NCBI RefSeq assembly: GCF_001902295.1
Contig: NZ_CP018335.1
Span: 1,488,001-1,552,000 of the forward strand
Source of the DNA: Clostridium kluyveri
GTDB lineage: Bacteria; Bacillota; Clostridia; Clostridiales; Clostridiaceae
Length of the DNA stretch: 64,000 nt
Direction of reading: 5' to 3'
Of the stretch, positions 36,136 to 43,950 are shown piece by piece. How positions within the stretch are numbered: the first letter of the stretch is position 1; every line of letters begins with the position of its first letter. The notes beneath the pieces are model-generated. The model was not told the DNA's origin, made no database searches, and saw only the letters and a list, made by a program, of their open reading frames with translations. A program made the position numbers and the translations under genes.

Positions 36136-36588
36136 ATGATGCTTGAGATTAAGTTAAAAGGATTTACTCTTATAGAATTGATTCTAGTAATAGGTCTATT
36201 TTCCATACTTTTAAGTTTTACTCTAATTAATATGGGAGCTTTCAGCAGTATGAAAAATAGAATAGATGTTGATTTAACTGGTAATAGAATCATAAATTTT
36301 ATAAATAATTCCAAGATTTATTGCAGGGATAAAGGTAAACAAGGGGGATACATATATTTTAATGTGAAAGATGGGAACATAACTTTCAGCAGTGGTCTGG
36401 AAGAAATATTTAAAATGGAATTACCAGAGGGTTTTACTTTAAATCAAGTAAGTAATGACAATAGAATAAAAATAGATAATAGGGGTATTACTGCAGACGC
36501 CTGCAGTATAAAATTTAAAGATAGAAAAGGAGAAATGCATTGTCTTACCATGTGTGTTGGAACAACTTATGTGGAATTCAAATATTAA
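36136..36588 (+). CDS. Minor pseudopilin, GspH-position
   Basis: 150 residues with a type IV prepilin N terminus: leader KLKG, then FTLIELILVIGLFSILLSF with E5 present. The C-terminal part is predicted beta-rich (GGYIYFNVKDGNITFSS, GITADACSIKFKDRKGEMH), as in GspH/FimT-type minor pilins. The ATG follows AAGGAGAT. Its end overlaps the next gene. GspH is named from order and fold pattern, not from direct similarity. Confidence 0.82.
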   Translation: MMLEIKLKGFTLIELILVIGLFSILLSFTLINMGAFSSMKNRIDVDLTGNRIINFINNSKIYCRDKGKQGGYIYFNVKDGNITFSSGLEEIFKMELPEGFTLNQVSNDNRIKIDNRGITADACSIKFKDRKGEMHCLTMCVGTTYVEFKY

Positions 36589-37060
36589 AGTGCAGTATAA
36601 ACAGTATTTTAAAAAAGATAGAATATTAATTAAAAAAGGATTTACTTTAATTGAAGTATTATGCAGTATAACAATTTTTTCAATATTGTTCATGACAGCT
36701 ATCTCTATACAGTTAAATTCATTCAAAGTAAAAGAATATAATAAAGATTTATATAATTCCATTTTGATTATGGAGTATATTAAAAATAATATTATTTACA
36801 ATTGCAGTTATGATGAAATTATGTATTTAAATAGTATGAATAAAAGATATATAAGCTGTAATGATTTAAATTTCCACAGTATTAAGGATAATAATCTAAT
36901 TAATTTAGCCTCAGATGAAGTACCTGATGAGGAACCCTATGTTGTTTTAAGTATATCAGGATCAGAAGTCTTAAAGGTGAATTTACAATTTTATGAGAAT
37001 ATATATGGTAGTATAAAAGTTCGGGAGTGTGAATTCTATAAGGGAAACTATAAAAAATAA
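36569..37060 (+). CDS. Minor pseudopilin, GspI-position
   Basis: About 163 residues with a prepilin N terminus: a rather long basic leader ending KKG, then FTLIEVLCSITIFSILFMT with E5 conserved. The frame opens at TTG 36554; ATG 36569 is a likelier start, and either choice overlaps the previous gene. The C-terminal domain contains several cysteines. The overlap of 20-35 nt indicates translational coupling. Confidence 0.8.
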   Translation: MWNSNIKVQYKQYFKKDRILIKKGFTLIEVLCSITIFSILFMTAISIQLNSFKVKEYNKDLYNSILIMEYIKNNIIYNCSYDEIMYLNSMNKRYISCNDLNFHSIKDNNLINLASDEVPDEEPYVVLSISGSEVLKVNLQFYENIYGSIKVRECEFYKGNYKK

Positions 37061-37526
37061 GATAAAGATTAAAAAGGGCTTTACAATTATAGAAATGGTT
37101 ATGGTTTTATCATTAATAGGTATAATAATTAATCTTCCAATAACTGCCCTATCAAAATACATGAAGTTACATAGAGAAGAAATAAATTATAGCAGAGAGA
37201 ATTTTTATGTGAATGAAGCATTCATTATAATTGAAAATGAAATAAAGAATGCAAAATATGTAGATATAAAAGATAATATGATAATTCTAAGAAGATATGA
37301 CAATAAAGGGTATGATTATATAAAGAAAAATAAAGGCACTGCAATTGTAATTTCTTATGGAGCCGTTAATTCATCTAGTGTAAATAACATATTAAAGAAT
37401 ATAGAGAATTTTCAACTTGAAAGACAGGAGAAAGTATTCTATGTATCTATAAAGATGAAGAGAGGTGAGACTTATAGGAGATGCTTTGCCATAGAAAGAG
37501 AGAAGTTAAGGGAGGATTCATATTAG
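37029..37526 (+). CDS. Minor pseudopilin, GspJ-position
   Basis: 165 residues. Prepilin N terminus KKG then FTIIEMVMVLSLIGIIINL, with E5 present. It overlaps the preceding pilin gene by 32 nt and the next by 46 nt. The start is GTG with a GGGAG just upstream. The C-terminal domain reads as alternating strands ending in YRRCFAIEREK. GspJ assignment follows operon order. Confidence 0.8.
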   Translation: MNSIRETIKNKIKIKKGFTIIEMVMVLSLIGIIINLPITALSKYMKLHREEINYSRENFYVNEAFIIIENEIKNAKYVDIKDNMIILRRYDNKGYDYIKKNKGTAIVISYGAVNSSSVNNILKNIENFQLERQEKVFYVSIKMKRGETYRRCFAIEREKLREDSY

Positions 37527-37927
37527 TATATGTGCTATTTATAGGATGTATTTGCATTCTTATTTCACTTGGATGCTATAGTATGGAAATGAATATCAGA
37601 TCTAATGGAGTAGACACACATAAACAAACTTTTAAAATTAATATAACAGAAAAATATAAGGAATATCTTCTTACTGAATTAAATCAGTATATATGTGAAA
37701 CTATATTATGTGAGACGACTAATGTGAAAGAGTATATGAATTCTTTAGATAATTTTAGAATATATTTTGAGGAATCCTGCATTTATTATGATGGAAATAC
37801 AGATTGTTTCATTATTGAATATGTGATTGATGGGGATTTTTACAAACAGGAAACCTTTGAATATGAAATAAAAGGTAAGGATGCGGTATTTAGTTGTATA
37901 GATTATTCCTTTAAGAAAGGAGATTGA
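37481..37927 (+). CDS. Minor pseudopilin lacking Glu5, GspK/PilX-position
   Basis: 148 residues. A short basic leader ends KGG, then FILVYVLFIGCICILISLGCYSM forms the membrane helix. Position 5 after the cleavage point is Tyr rather than Glu, which is characteristic of GspK/PilX-type tip subunits that do not need to neutralise the neighbour's N terminus. It overlaps the GspJ-like gene by 46 nt. The internal sequence GGGAGG belongs to its own coding region; no start codon follows it in frame before the mature end, so ATG 37481 is kept. Confidence 0.72.
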   Translation: MLCHRKREVKGGFILVYVLFIGCICILISLGCYSMEMNIRSNGVDTHKQTFKINITEKYKEYLLTELNQYICETILCETTNVKEYMNSLDNFRIYFEESCIYYDGNTDCFIIEYVIDGDFYKQETFEYEIKGKDAVFSCIDYSFKKGD

Positions 37928-37930
37928 AAA

Positions 37931-38668
37931 ATGTGGCAAAAATCATTTTTAGAGGTAGGAGGAAAAAACATAATTTATAGAGAAATATATAAGAAAAATT
38001 TTTTCGTAAATTTATTTAATAGAAGTAAAAAAAGAATTATTTTTTCAAATAAGCTTCAGGATATTAAAGTTAACTTAAAAAATAAAAAATTATGTATATT
38101 GGTTCATGGGGAAGAGATATATATAACATATATGGATTTACCAAAAATAAAAAGAGAAAATCTTTATGAGGTTGTAAGAAATGAATTAAAAAGTAGATTT
38201 AAAAATATGGATAATATAATGTTTTCCTATGAAATAGTTAAGCATAGTAAACACAGCTTAGGGCTAATTGTTTTTTGTATGAATTGGAGTAATATGAATA
38301 TAGCAAAAGTATGTAATGATAAAGGAGGTAACATTAAAGGAATAATGCCTATTCAATTTTATATTTGGTCAACTTATAAAGATAAATTAGGAAAGGGAAA
38401 TTATATATTTACTTTAATTAAAGAGGATACCTTGTATCTTATGGCTTGTGAAGGTGATAAGGTTGTATTTAATAATGTATTTAAAAATATAATTATTAAA
38501 GAAGAATTTTTAGGGATTTTAGAAGAATTTAAATTTAAATTAAATATTCTAATCCCCAAAATTAAGTTTTCTACCATAGTATTTGTAAATTTTCTATATA
38601 AAGACATAATAGAAGCTTTATGTAAAAAATATACTTGCAAGGATTTGGGCAATTTTAGTATTAAATAA
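37931..38668 (+). CDS. PilM/GspL-like pilus assembly protein
   Basis: 245 residues, weakly recognisable. The first half has GKKNIIYREIY and LVHGEEIYITYMDLPKIKRENLYEVVRNELKS-like segments, resembling the actin-like cytoplasmic domain of PilM/GspL, where EVVRNE-type sequences recur. It is shorter than typical PilM (about 340), and the actin-type phosphate loops cannot be pointed out with confidence. Assignment rests on position between the pilins and the PilN/PilO-like genes. ATG after AAAGGAG. Confidence 0.6.
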   Translation: MWQKSFLEVGGKNIIYREIYKKNFFVNLFNRSKKRIIFSNKLQDIKVNLKNKKLCILVHGEEIYITYMDLPKIKRENLYEVVRNELKSRFKNMDNIMFSYEIVKHSKHSLGLIVFCMNWSNMNIAKVCNDKGGNIKGIMPIQFYIWSTYKDKLGKGNYIFTLIKEDTLYLMACEGDKVVFNNVFKNIIIKEEFLGILEEFKFKLNILIPKIKFSTIVFVNFLYKDIIEALCKKYTCKDLGNFSIK

Positions 38669-38735
38669 TAATAAAGCCCTATTAATATACACTAAAATTT
38701 AAATATGTCTGAATTCAAGAGGGGTAATTTTAATT

Positions 38736-39179
38736 ATGAAAAACATATATTTTTTACCATACTGGTATATACAAAATAAAGAGAATAAAAAAAGTAAAAA
38801 TCTGAAAATTTTTATTTTAATAATTTTAATTTTTAATATTATAATATTCAATATATATTCAATAAATAAAGGTAAACTCAGCAGCATAGAAAATAAATTG
38901 AAGGAGCATACTTTTATAGGAAAGTCACAATACAGCAGGGATAATACTATTAAAAGTTTCATGGATTTTTATGATTATATATCTAAAGAGAAAAATTTTA
39001 AAAGTATGAATATTGAAAACAAAAACATAGAAATAGATATAATGGGAAAGGAACAAGAGTGTCTCTCTTTAATTAAAGATATAGAAAATTCTAATAAATT
39101 TGTGGTAAAAAACTTTAGTTGTTTGGGGAATGATAAGGAAGAAAATACAAACTGGAAAATAAATTTGTTTTTAAAGTGA
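38736..39179 (+). CDS. PilN/GspM-like bitopic membrane protein
   Basis: 147 residues: a short basic cytoplasmic head with NPY-like LPYWYIQNKENKK, one membrane helix (IFILIILIFNIIIFNIYSI), then a small extracytoplasmic domain with a coiled-coil start. The head resembles the PilN segment that docks on PilM. The family is inferred from topology, size and gene order. ATG after AGAGGGG. Confidence 0.6.
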   Translation: MKNIYFLPYWYIQNKENKKSKNLKIFILIILIFNIIIFNIYSINKGKLSSIENKLKEHTFIGKSQYSRDNTIKSFMDFYDYISKEKNFKSMNIENKNIEIDIMGKEQECLSLIKDIENSNKFVVKNFSCLGNDKEENTNWKINLFLK

Positions 39180-39209
39180 TTCTATTTGAATTAAGGTGGA
39201 ATATTAACT

Positions 39210-39620
39210 ATGAATAAGGTAAATAATTTATATAGAGTTATTATAATATTTTTAATTTGTATAGGTGGTATACTTTTGGTAAAGAATTATAAAGTTATTT
39301 CTCTTATAAAATATCAAGATAATAAACTTCAATTGTTAGAGAAAAAAGAAATTAAAAAAAACTATAAAATAAGTTATGCAAAAGTTTTAAGTGAATTAAA
39401 TAATATAGAAAATCTTAATATACTAAACTTCACAAATTCCAATAGTGAAAGTTTGTCACTTCAAGCTGAAATAATAGGAGATAAAAATAAAGTAAAGAGT
39501 GTTTTAACGCAAATTAAAAATACTGATAATTTCTATAGTATATCAAGTATTAGAATTCAACAGGAGGAGTTAAATAACATGAAAGTAGTAACAGATATAA
39601 AATTTAGAAAAAATGAGTAA
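39210..39620 (+). CDS. PilO-like bitopic membrane protein
   Basis: 136 residues: one N-terminal membrane helix (LYRVIIIFLICIGGILLVKNY), a coiled coil (about 38-55), and a ferredoxin-like domain in which LSLQAEIIGDKNKVKSVLTQI matches the PilO pattern of repeated beta-alpha units. It partners the preceding gene. It is the last gene of the pilus operon; no secretin, PilT or prepilin peptidase follows. ATG after AAGGTGG. Confidence 0.6.
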   Translation: MNKVNNLYRVIIIFLICIGGILLVKNYKVISLIKYQDNKLQLLEKKEIKKNYKISYAKVLSELNNIENLNILNFTNSNSESLSLQAEIIGDKNKVKSVLTQIKNTDNFYSISSIRIQQEELNNMKVVTDIKFRKNE

Positions 39621-39950
39621 TATTTTCTGAATTTACAGATGGTATACAATATATAGTGCAATGTTAAATAAAAATATTTATTAGTTTTTATTTAAAGATG
39701 TTTAAATAATATGTTTGCAAATAATCATTAGTTTTGATAAAATAACATTGTTTAAGGTAATACTGTAGGGCCATTTAGTACAGTTTTTAATACAACTTAC
39801 AGCATTTTTCAGCATAAAGGTTCCGCTGTATTTGTTGTTATTTGGTGAGTAGTGGTTTTTAAATTTTAAGGGAGTAATAAAAGTCCCATAGGTAAAGGTT
39901 TAATATGTATAAAAGTGTTATTCCCTATTAGAGAAAAGGGGGTAATTTAA
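39621..39950 (+). other. 330-bp leader/intergenic region before pepP
   Basis: No ORF. It contains a hairpin ACTGTA (39762-39767) / TACAGT (39779-39784) followed by TTTTT, which could be the terminator of the pilus operon, then further short inverted repeats (CAGC/GCTG near 39806-39836; GGGA/TCCC near 39870-39890). A TTGATA at 39734 is a possible -35 element, but no good -10 is seen. Confidence 0.5.
39762..39789 (+). terminator. Weak terminator after the pilus operon
   Basis: A 6-bp stem with an 11-nt loop is followed by TTTTTAAT. Short, but placed as expected between the pilus genes and pepP. Confidence 0.45.
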
Positions 39951-41027
39951 GTGTTCAAAAAAAGAATTGAGAAATTAAGAAAGGCTATGAGGAAAAAGGA
40001 CATTGATGGGGTCTTGCTGGTGGGAGATGTCAATAGAAATTATTTAAGTGGATTCACAGGAAATGAAAGTTTTTCTGTTATAACTTGTGATAAAGCTTTT
40101 TTTATAACTGATTCAAGATTTACAGAACAGGCCAGGCAGCAAGTTAAAGATTATGAAGTGGTAGAGTATGGCAGAGGTGTTTCCCTTATAGATTTTTTGA
40201 ATGACTTGTTAAATAAAATAGATGTTAAAAGAATTGGATTTGAAGAAAACATACTTTCCTACAGTCAATATACTCTTTATACTAATAAATTACAATGTGA
40301 ATTTGTTCCCATGGATGGAATTATAGAAAAATTAAGAACAGTAAAAGACGAATTTGAAATAGAATCAATACAAAAGGCAGCTGAGATTGCAGATAAAGCT
40401 TTTGAACATATAGTGAAATTTACAAAATGTGGTATGACAGAGAGGGAAATAGGTTTAGAGTTAGAATTTTATATGAAAAAATTAGGAGCTAAAGAGTTGT
40501 CTTTTCCATCTATAGTTGCATCTGGAATAAGATCCAGTCTCCCACATGGGGAAGCAACAGATAAAATTATAAATAAAGGCGAGTTTTTGACATTAGATTT
40601 TGGATGCATATTTAATGAGTACTGTTCTGATATGACAAGAACGGTTGTAATAGGCGAGCCAACGCAAAAAATGTTAAAAATATACAATGCTGTGCTGGAA
40701 GCTCAACAATTGGCTTTAAAGGAATATAAGCCTGGAACACCTGCTGCAGATGTAGACAGCATAGCTAGGGGCTATATAGAAAGAGAAGGTTATGGAAAGT
40801 ATTTTGGCCACGGCCTAGGACATGGAGTGGGAAGACAAATTCATGAAGCACCTACCATATCATTTAAGAATAAGGATAAGTTAGAAGTGGGTATGGTGGT
40901 TACAGATGAACCAGGGATATATATACCAGATTTTGGAGGAGTCAGAATAGAAGATTTACTAGTAGTTACAGAAAAAGGAGGAAAGGTTCTATCAAAAGCC
41001 TCAAAAGAGTTAATATGTATAGGGTAA
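39951..41027 (+). CDS. Xaa-Pro aminopeptidase (M24B)
   Basis: A 358-residue metallopeptidase that removes an N-terminal residue before proline. The creatinase N-terminal domain covers about 1-130 and the pita-bread catalytic domain the rest. All five metal ligands are in place: D216 and D227 (TLDFG and CSDMTRT), H291 (GHGLGHGVG), E320 (TDEPG) and E334 (VRIEDL). The start is GTG after AAAGGGGG. It matches YqhT of Bacillus, the neighbour of efp there too. Confidence 0.95.
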   Translation: MFKKRIEKLRKAMRKKDIDGVLLVGDVNRNYLSGFTGNESFSVITCDKAFFITDSRFTEQARQQVKDYEVVEYGRGVSLIDFLNDLLNKIDVKRIGFEENILSYSQYTLYTNKLQCEFVPMDGIIEKLRTVKDEFEIESIQKAAEIADKAFEHIVKFTKCGMTEREIGLELEFYMKKLGAKELSFPSIVASGIRSSLPHGEATDKIINKGEFLTLDFGCIFNEYCSDMTRTVVIGEPTQKMLKIYNAVLEAQQLALKEYKPGTPAADVDSIARGYIEREGYGKYFGHGLGHGVGRQIHEAPTISFKNKDKLEVGMVVTDEPGIYIPDFGGVRIEDLLVVTEKGGKVLSKASKELICIG

Positions 41028-41116
41028 TTATATAATATAATATTATATTATTATAATAGATCATAAAACTAGATAAAAATTGAAAAAGGTCGAATAAGAA
41101 TAAGAAAGGGGTTAAA

Positions 41117-41280
41117 GCCGTTGTATCAACATTTTATATGTTGATTATGTAGGGTGATGTACATCCGAATTTATGTCCTTGGAGTGTAAGACCAGACCGA
41201 AATTAGCTAATTGCGAAATCGATGCATTATGAAGGGGAAAGTAAACTTAAGATTCATATGATCTAAGTTTACATGACGGC
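41117..41280 (+). ncRNA. Candidate structured RNA between a Shine-Dalgarno sequence and the efp start
   Basis: An 8-bp closing stem (GCCGTTGT, 41117-41124, with ATGACGGC, 41273-41280, including two G-T pairs) encloses a perfect 8-bp hairpin (41125-41132 with 41138-41145), a GATGTACATC palindrome (41156-41165), an AATTAGCTAATT palindrome (41201-41212) and a 9-bp hairpin GTAAACTTA / TAAGTTTAC (41241-41272). The AAAGGGG just before it and the ATG 10 nt after it would be brought together by the closing stem. No known riboswitch core was recognised. Confidence 0.5.
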
Positions 41281-41289
41281 ATAGATATA

Positions 41290-41847
41290 ATGATATCAGC
41301 AGGAGATTTAAGAAAAGGAACTACTTTTGAACAAGATGGACAAGTGTATACAGTAGTAGACTTTCTTCATGTAAAACCAGGTAAAGGAGCAGCATTTGTG
41401 AGAACAAAACTTAGAAATGTTATAACGGGATCAGTTACTGATACTACTTTTAATCCCAGTGCCAAATTGCAAGAAGCAGTTATAGAGAGAAAAGAAATGC
41501 AGTACTTGTATTCAGATGGAGAATTGTATTATTTTATGGATCAGGAGACTTTTGAGCAAATTCCACTGGAATATGCAAAGGTACAGGAAGCAATAAAATT
41601 TTTAAAAGAGAACATGTTTGCTATAATAAAGTTTTATAAAGGAGAGGCATTTTCTGTGGAAGCTCCAAACTTTGTTGAACTTCAGGTAACCCATACAGAA
41701 CCAGGAGTTAAGGGAAATACTGCTACAAATGTGTTAAAGCCAGCTACTCTTGAAACAGGAGCAGTTGTATCAGTACCTATATTTGTAAATCAAGGAGAAA
41801 CCATAAGAGTTGATACAAGAAGTGGAGAATATATGGAAAGAGTTTAG
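41290..41847 (+). CDS. efp: Elongation factor P
   Basis: A 185-residue tRNA-shaped factor that rescues ribosomes stalled on polyproline. Three beta domains are of standard length: KOW-like N-terminal, OB middle and OB C-terminal ([22 protein letters not shown]). The tip loop [12 protein letters not shown] carries K32, the residue modified in Bacillus. The ATG has no Shine-Dalgarno sequence within the last 40 nt; the nearest ones are inside or before the structured element at 41117-41280. Position after pepP is conserved. Confidence 0.97.
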   Translation: MISAGDLRKGTTFEQDGQVYTVVDFLHVKPGKGAAFVRTKLRNVITGSVTDTTFNPSAKLQEAVIERKEMQYLYSDGELYYFMDQETFEQIPLEYAKVQEAIKFLKENMFAIIKFYKGEAFSVEAPNFVELQVTHTEPGVKGNTATNVLKPATLETGAVVSVPIFVNQGETIRVDTRSGEYMERV

Positions 41848-41886
41848 GAAATACTAATGGCAAAATAAATTTAAGGATGTGGTATC

Positions 41887-42285
41887 ATGCATTCTATTAT
41901 ATCTAAAGTATCTTATCTTAAAGGTTTAGTAGACGGGTTAAAAATTGATAAAAATACTAATGACGGAAAAGTTATTATAGAAATTGTAAATGTACTTAAA
42001 ATTATAGCAGAGGAAATAGAGAACATATCTGAAGACCAGAAGGATATGAGGGCTTATATAGATTGTATGAATAAAGATCTGGCAGATCTTCAAGATAACT
42101 TATATGATGATGATTACGAGGCTTATAAAGATGAAGGAGAAAATTTTACAGAAATTCAATGTCCTAATTGCAATGATATGGTATATGTAGATAAAGATAT
42201 ATTAGAAAGAAGAAAAGAGTTGACATGTCCAAATTGCCATAACAATATATATATTAAAGATGATGATGTAAAAGATGAAGAATAA
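41887..42285 (+). CDS. CD1247-type zinc-ribbon protein
   Basis: A 132-residue protein of a conserved clostridial family of unknown function. The N-terminal ~70 residues are helical (SKVSYLKGLVDGLKIDKNTN, then EIVNVLKIIAEEIENI), the middle is acidic, and the C terminus is a zinc ribbon with CPNC repeated twice about 22 residues apart. It lies 39 nt behind efp and ahead of the spoIIIA operon. A DNA- or protein-binding adaptor is possible but unproven. ATG after AAGGATGTGG. Confidence 0.78.
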   Translation: MHSIISKVSYLKGLVDGLKIDKNTNDGKVIIEIVNVLKIIAEEIENISEDQKDMRAYIDCMNKDLADLQDNLYDDDYEAYKDEGENFTEIQCPNCNDMVYVDKDILERRKELTCPNCHNNIYIKDDDVKDEE

Positions 42286-42293
42286 GATTGCAT

Positions 42294-42332
42294 TGTTATC
42301 CCCCACTTTGAAGAATGGCAGCATTCAGATAA
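42294..42332. repeat. Dispersed intergenic repeat, copy E (partial)
   Basis: Only the right half of the family: GTTATCCCCCACTTTGAAGA followed by a short variable part and AGCATTCAGATAA. It matches the TTATTCCCCCACCTTTGAAG and GCGTTCGGATAA blocks of copy C. It directly abuts the terminator that precedes spoIIIAA. Confidence 0.65.
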
Positions 42333-42378
42333 AAAATACCACTAAGGTCCTTGGATCTTGGTGGTATTTTTTATTTTT
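42331..42378 (+). terminator. Terminator of the pepP-efp-zinc-ribbon unit
   Basis: AATACCAC pairs with GTGGTATT, and inner blocks AAG/CTT and TCC/GGA extend the stem; a long T-run follows. It separates efp from the spoIIIA operon. Confidence 0.88.
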
Positions 42379-42437
42379 TTATTTATGTGGAATAATTCAT
42401 GGAAAATAAAAATAAAAATTAATATAAAAGAAAGGAG

Positions 42438-43364
42438 ATGAAAGATATAGATACTAAAGAAATTTTAAATATTATACCTGAAAACTTGAAAAGGGCCATA
42501 GGAGATTTAATAAAATCCCCTGATTTGCAAGAAATAAGAATAAGGACAAATAAACCTTTAATAATGCAGCTGGGCAGAAAAGAAGTTGTAGTTCAATATG
42601 TACCTAAATTAGAGGATTTAAAGGTGATAGTCCAAAGAATGAGTAATTATTCCATTTATGCTTTTGAAGAAGAAATTAAACAAGGATATATAACCATTAG
42701 AGGGGGACATAGAGTTGGCATATGTGGAAGGTGTATTATCGAAAAGAATGAGGTAAAAACTATAAAAGATATTGCATCTATAAATATAAGGATATGTAGA
42801 GAGATTATAGGGTGTTCTGATTCTATTATGAAGTTTATTTTAAAAAAAGATAAAGTAATAAATACTATAATAATTTCTCCACCCAAGTGTGGGAAGACTA
42901 CCCTTATAAGAGATATTGTAAGAAATATTTCTCAAGGGATGAAAAGCTTAGGGCTTACAGGAAAAAAGGTTTGTGTAATAGATGAAAGAAGTGAGATAGG
43001 AGCTTGTTTTAATGGAATGCCCCAATTAAATGTAGGCATGAGAACAGATATATTAGATGGATGTCCTAAAAGTCAGGGTATAATTATGGCCATTAGAAGC
43101 ATGTCTCCAGAGGTTATAGTTTGTGATGAGATTGGAACCTATAAGGATATGGATAGCATTTTAACTGCTCTGAATTCTGGAGTAAATTTAATTACTACTA
43201 TTCATGGTTATGGAACAGAAGATTTGTACAGCAGACCTGTGTTTAAGGAAATAGTTGAGAATAAAGTATTTAAAAGAGCCGTAGTATTAAGCAGCAAAGA
43301 GGGCTCTGGTACAGTAGAATATATATATAATTTTTTAAATGATTCAGTAATATGGAGGCCATAA
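42438..43364 (+). CDS. spoIIIAA: Stage III sporulation protein AA (secretion ATPase)
   Basis: A 308-residue ATPase resembling GspE/VirB11 motors that powers the mother cell-forespore channel. Walker A is SPPKCGKTT (147-155), with DERSEI and the Walker B-like VIVCDEIG downstream. The ATG at 42438 directly abuts its GGAG (42434-42437), leaving no spacing; ATA at 42447 would sit at a good distance, so the true start is uncertain by a few codons. First gene of the eight-gene operon, transcribed in the mother cell under sigma-E in relatives. Confidence 0.95.
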   Translation: MKDIDTKEILNIIPENLKRAIGDLIKSPDLQEIRIRTNKPLIMQLGRKEVVVQYVPKLEDLKVIVQRMSNYSIYAFEEEIKQGYITIRGGHRVGICGRCIIEKNEVKTIKDIASINIRICREIIGCSDSIMKFILKKDKVINTIIISPPKCGKTTLIRDIVRNISQGMKSLGLTGKKVCVIDERSEIGACFNGMPQLNVGMRTDILDGCPKSQGIIMAIRSMSPEVIVCDEIGTYKDMDSILTALNSGVNLITTIHGYGTEDLYSRPVFKEIVENKVFKRAVVLSSKEGSGTVEYIYNFLNDSVIWRP

Positions 43365-43366
43365 AA

Positions 43367-43885
43367 ATGGTGAAATTTTTAGGATGCATTATGATATTAG
43401 CTGCATCTACAGGAATAGGTGTTATATATGGGGAAGGATTTAAAAAGAGAGTAAGACAGCTAAAAGAAATACAAAGGTGTATGTATCAGCTTCAAAATGA
43501 AATAATATACACTCATACACCTCTGCCAGAAGCTATTTTAAATACTGCATGTAAAAGTGTAAATCCTGTTAAGGACATATTTAAAGACATTTCTCAAATG
43601 TTAGAAAAAAATTCTGTCGATAGTGTGTATGAAGCTTTCAGCCATACATTAAAGGCTAGGGAAAATACTTTGAATTTAAAAAAAGAAGATACAGCTGCTT
43701 TGTTAGATTTATCTAGAACCCTTGGGGAATCAGATATAGAGGGACAGAAAAAGATGTTTTCACTAACACTCGAAAATATAAAAGAACAAATAGAAACTTC
43801 TCAAATTTTAATGAGTAAGAATTTAAAAATGTGCAGAAGTTTGGGTTTTTCATTAGGAGCCGTAATAGTAATAATTTCAATTTAA
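43367..43885 (+). CDS. spoIIIAB: Stage III sporulation protein AB
   Basis: About 172 residues, with an N-terminal helix (FLGCIMILAASTGIGVIYG), a helical GspF-like cytoplasmic body (RQLKEIQRCMYQLQNEIIYTHTPLPEAI) and a C-terminal helix (LGFSLGAVIVIISI). GGAGG at 43354-43358 puts the start at ATG 43367; this region overlaps the end of spoIIIAA only through the ribosome binding site. Confidence 0.93.
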   Translation: MVKFLGCIMILAASTGIGVIYGEGFKKRVRQLKEIQRCMYQLQNEIIYTHTPLPEAILNTACKSVNPVKDIFKDISQMLEKNSVDSVYEAFSHTLKARENTLNLKKEDTAALLDLSRTLGESDIEGQKKMFSLTLENIKEQIETSQILMSKNLKMCRSLGFSLGAVIVIISI

Positions 43886-43950
43886 GTAATTTGTTTATGC
43901 TTTTTATGGTTTCTGGATGGTTAATGGGAAGGAAAAGGGGAGATAATCAA

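Noticed and set aside
39734..39763. A sigma-A promoter for pepP (TTGATA with TAATAC)
   Set aside because: The -10 matches only three of six positions and the spacing is 18; not strong enough.
41201..41212. AATTAGCTAATT inside the efp leader as a seventh copy of the dispersed repeat
   Set aside because: Only the short TTAGCTAA word is shared; none of the neighbouring blocks of the family is present.
41117..41280. The efp leader element as a group I intron or IStron
   Set aside because: An AATTGCGAAA word resembles a group I P-element, but no convincing R and S elements follow and the element is far shorter than a complete intron. Left as an open possibility for a relic only.
42373..42437. 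A sigma-E promoter before spoIIIAA
   Set aside because: The best candidate (AATAATT with an AATAAAAAT-type -10) matches too poorly in this A/T-rich stretch to be listed, although such a promoter is expected.
43831..43950. Forty extra N-terminal codons in frame with spoIIIAC
   Set aside because: They overlap the end of spoIIIAB, and the SpoIIIAC family is about 65 residues. The GGGGAG before ATG 43951 marks the true start; this is not a fusion.
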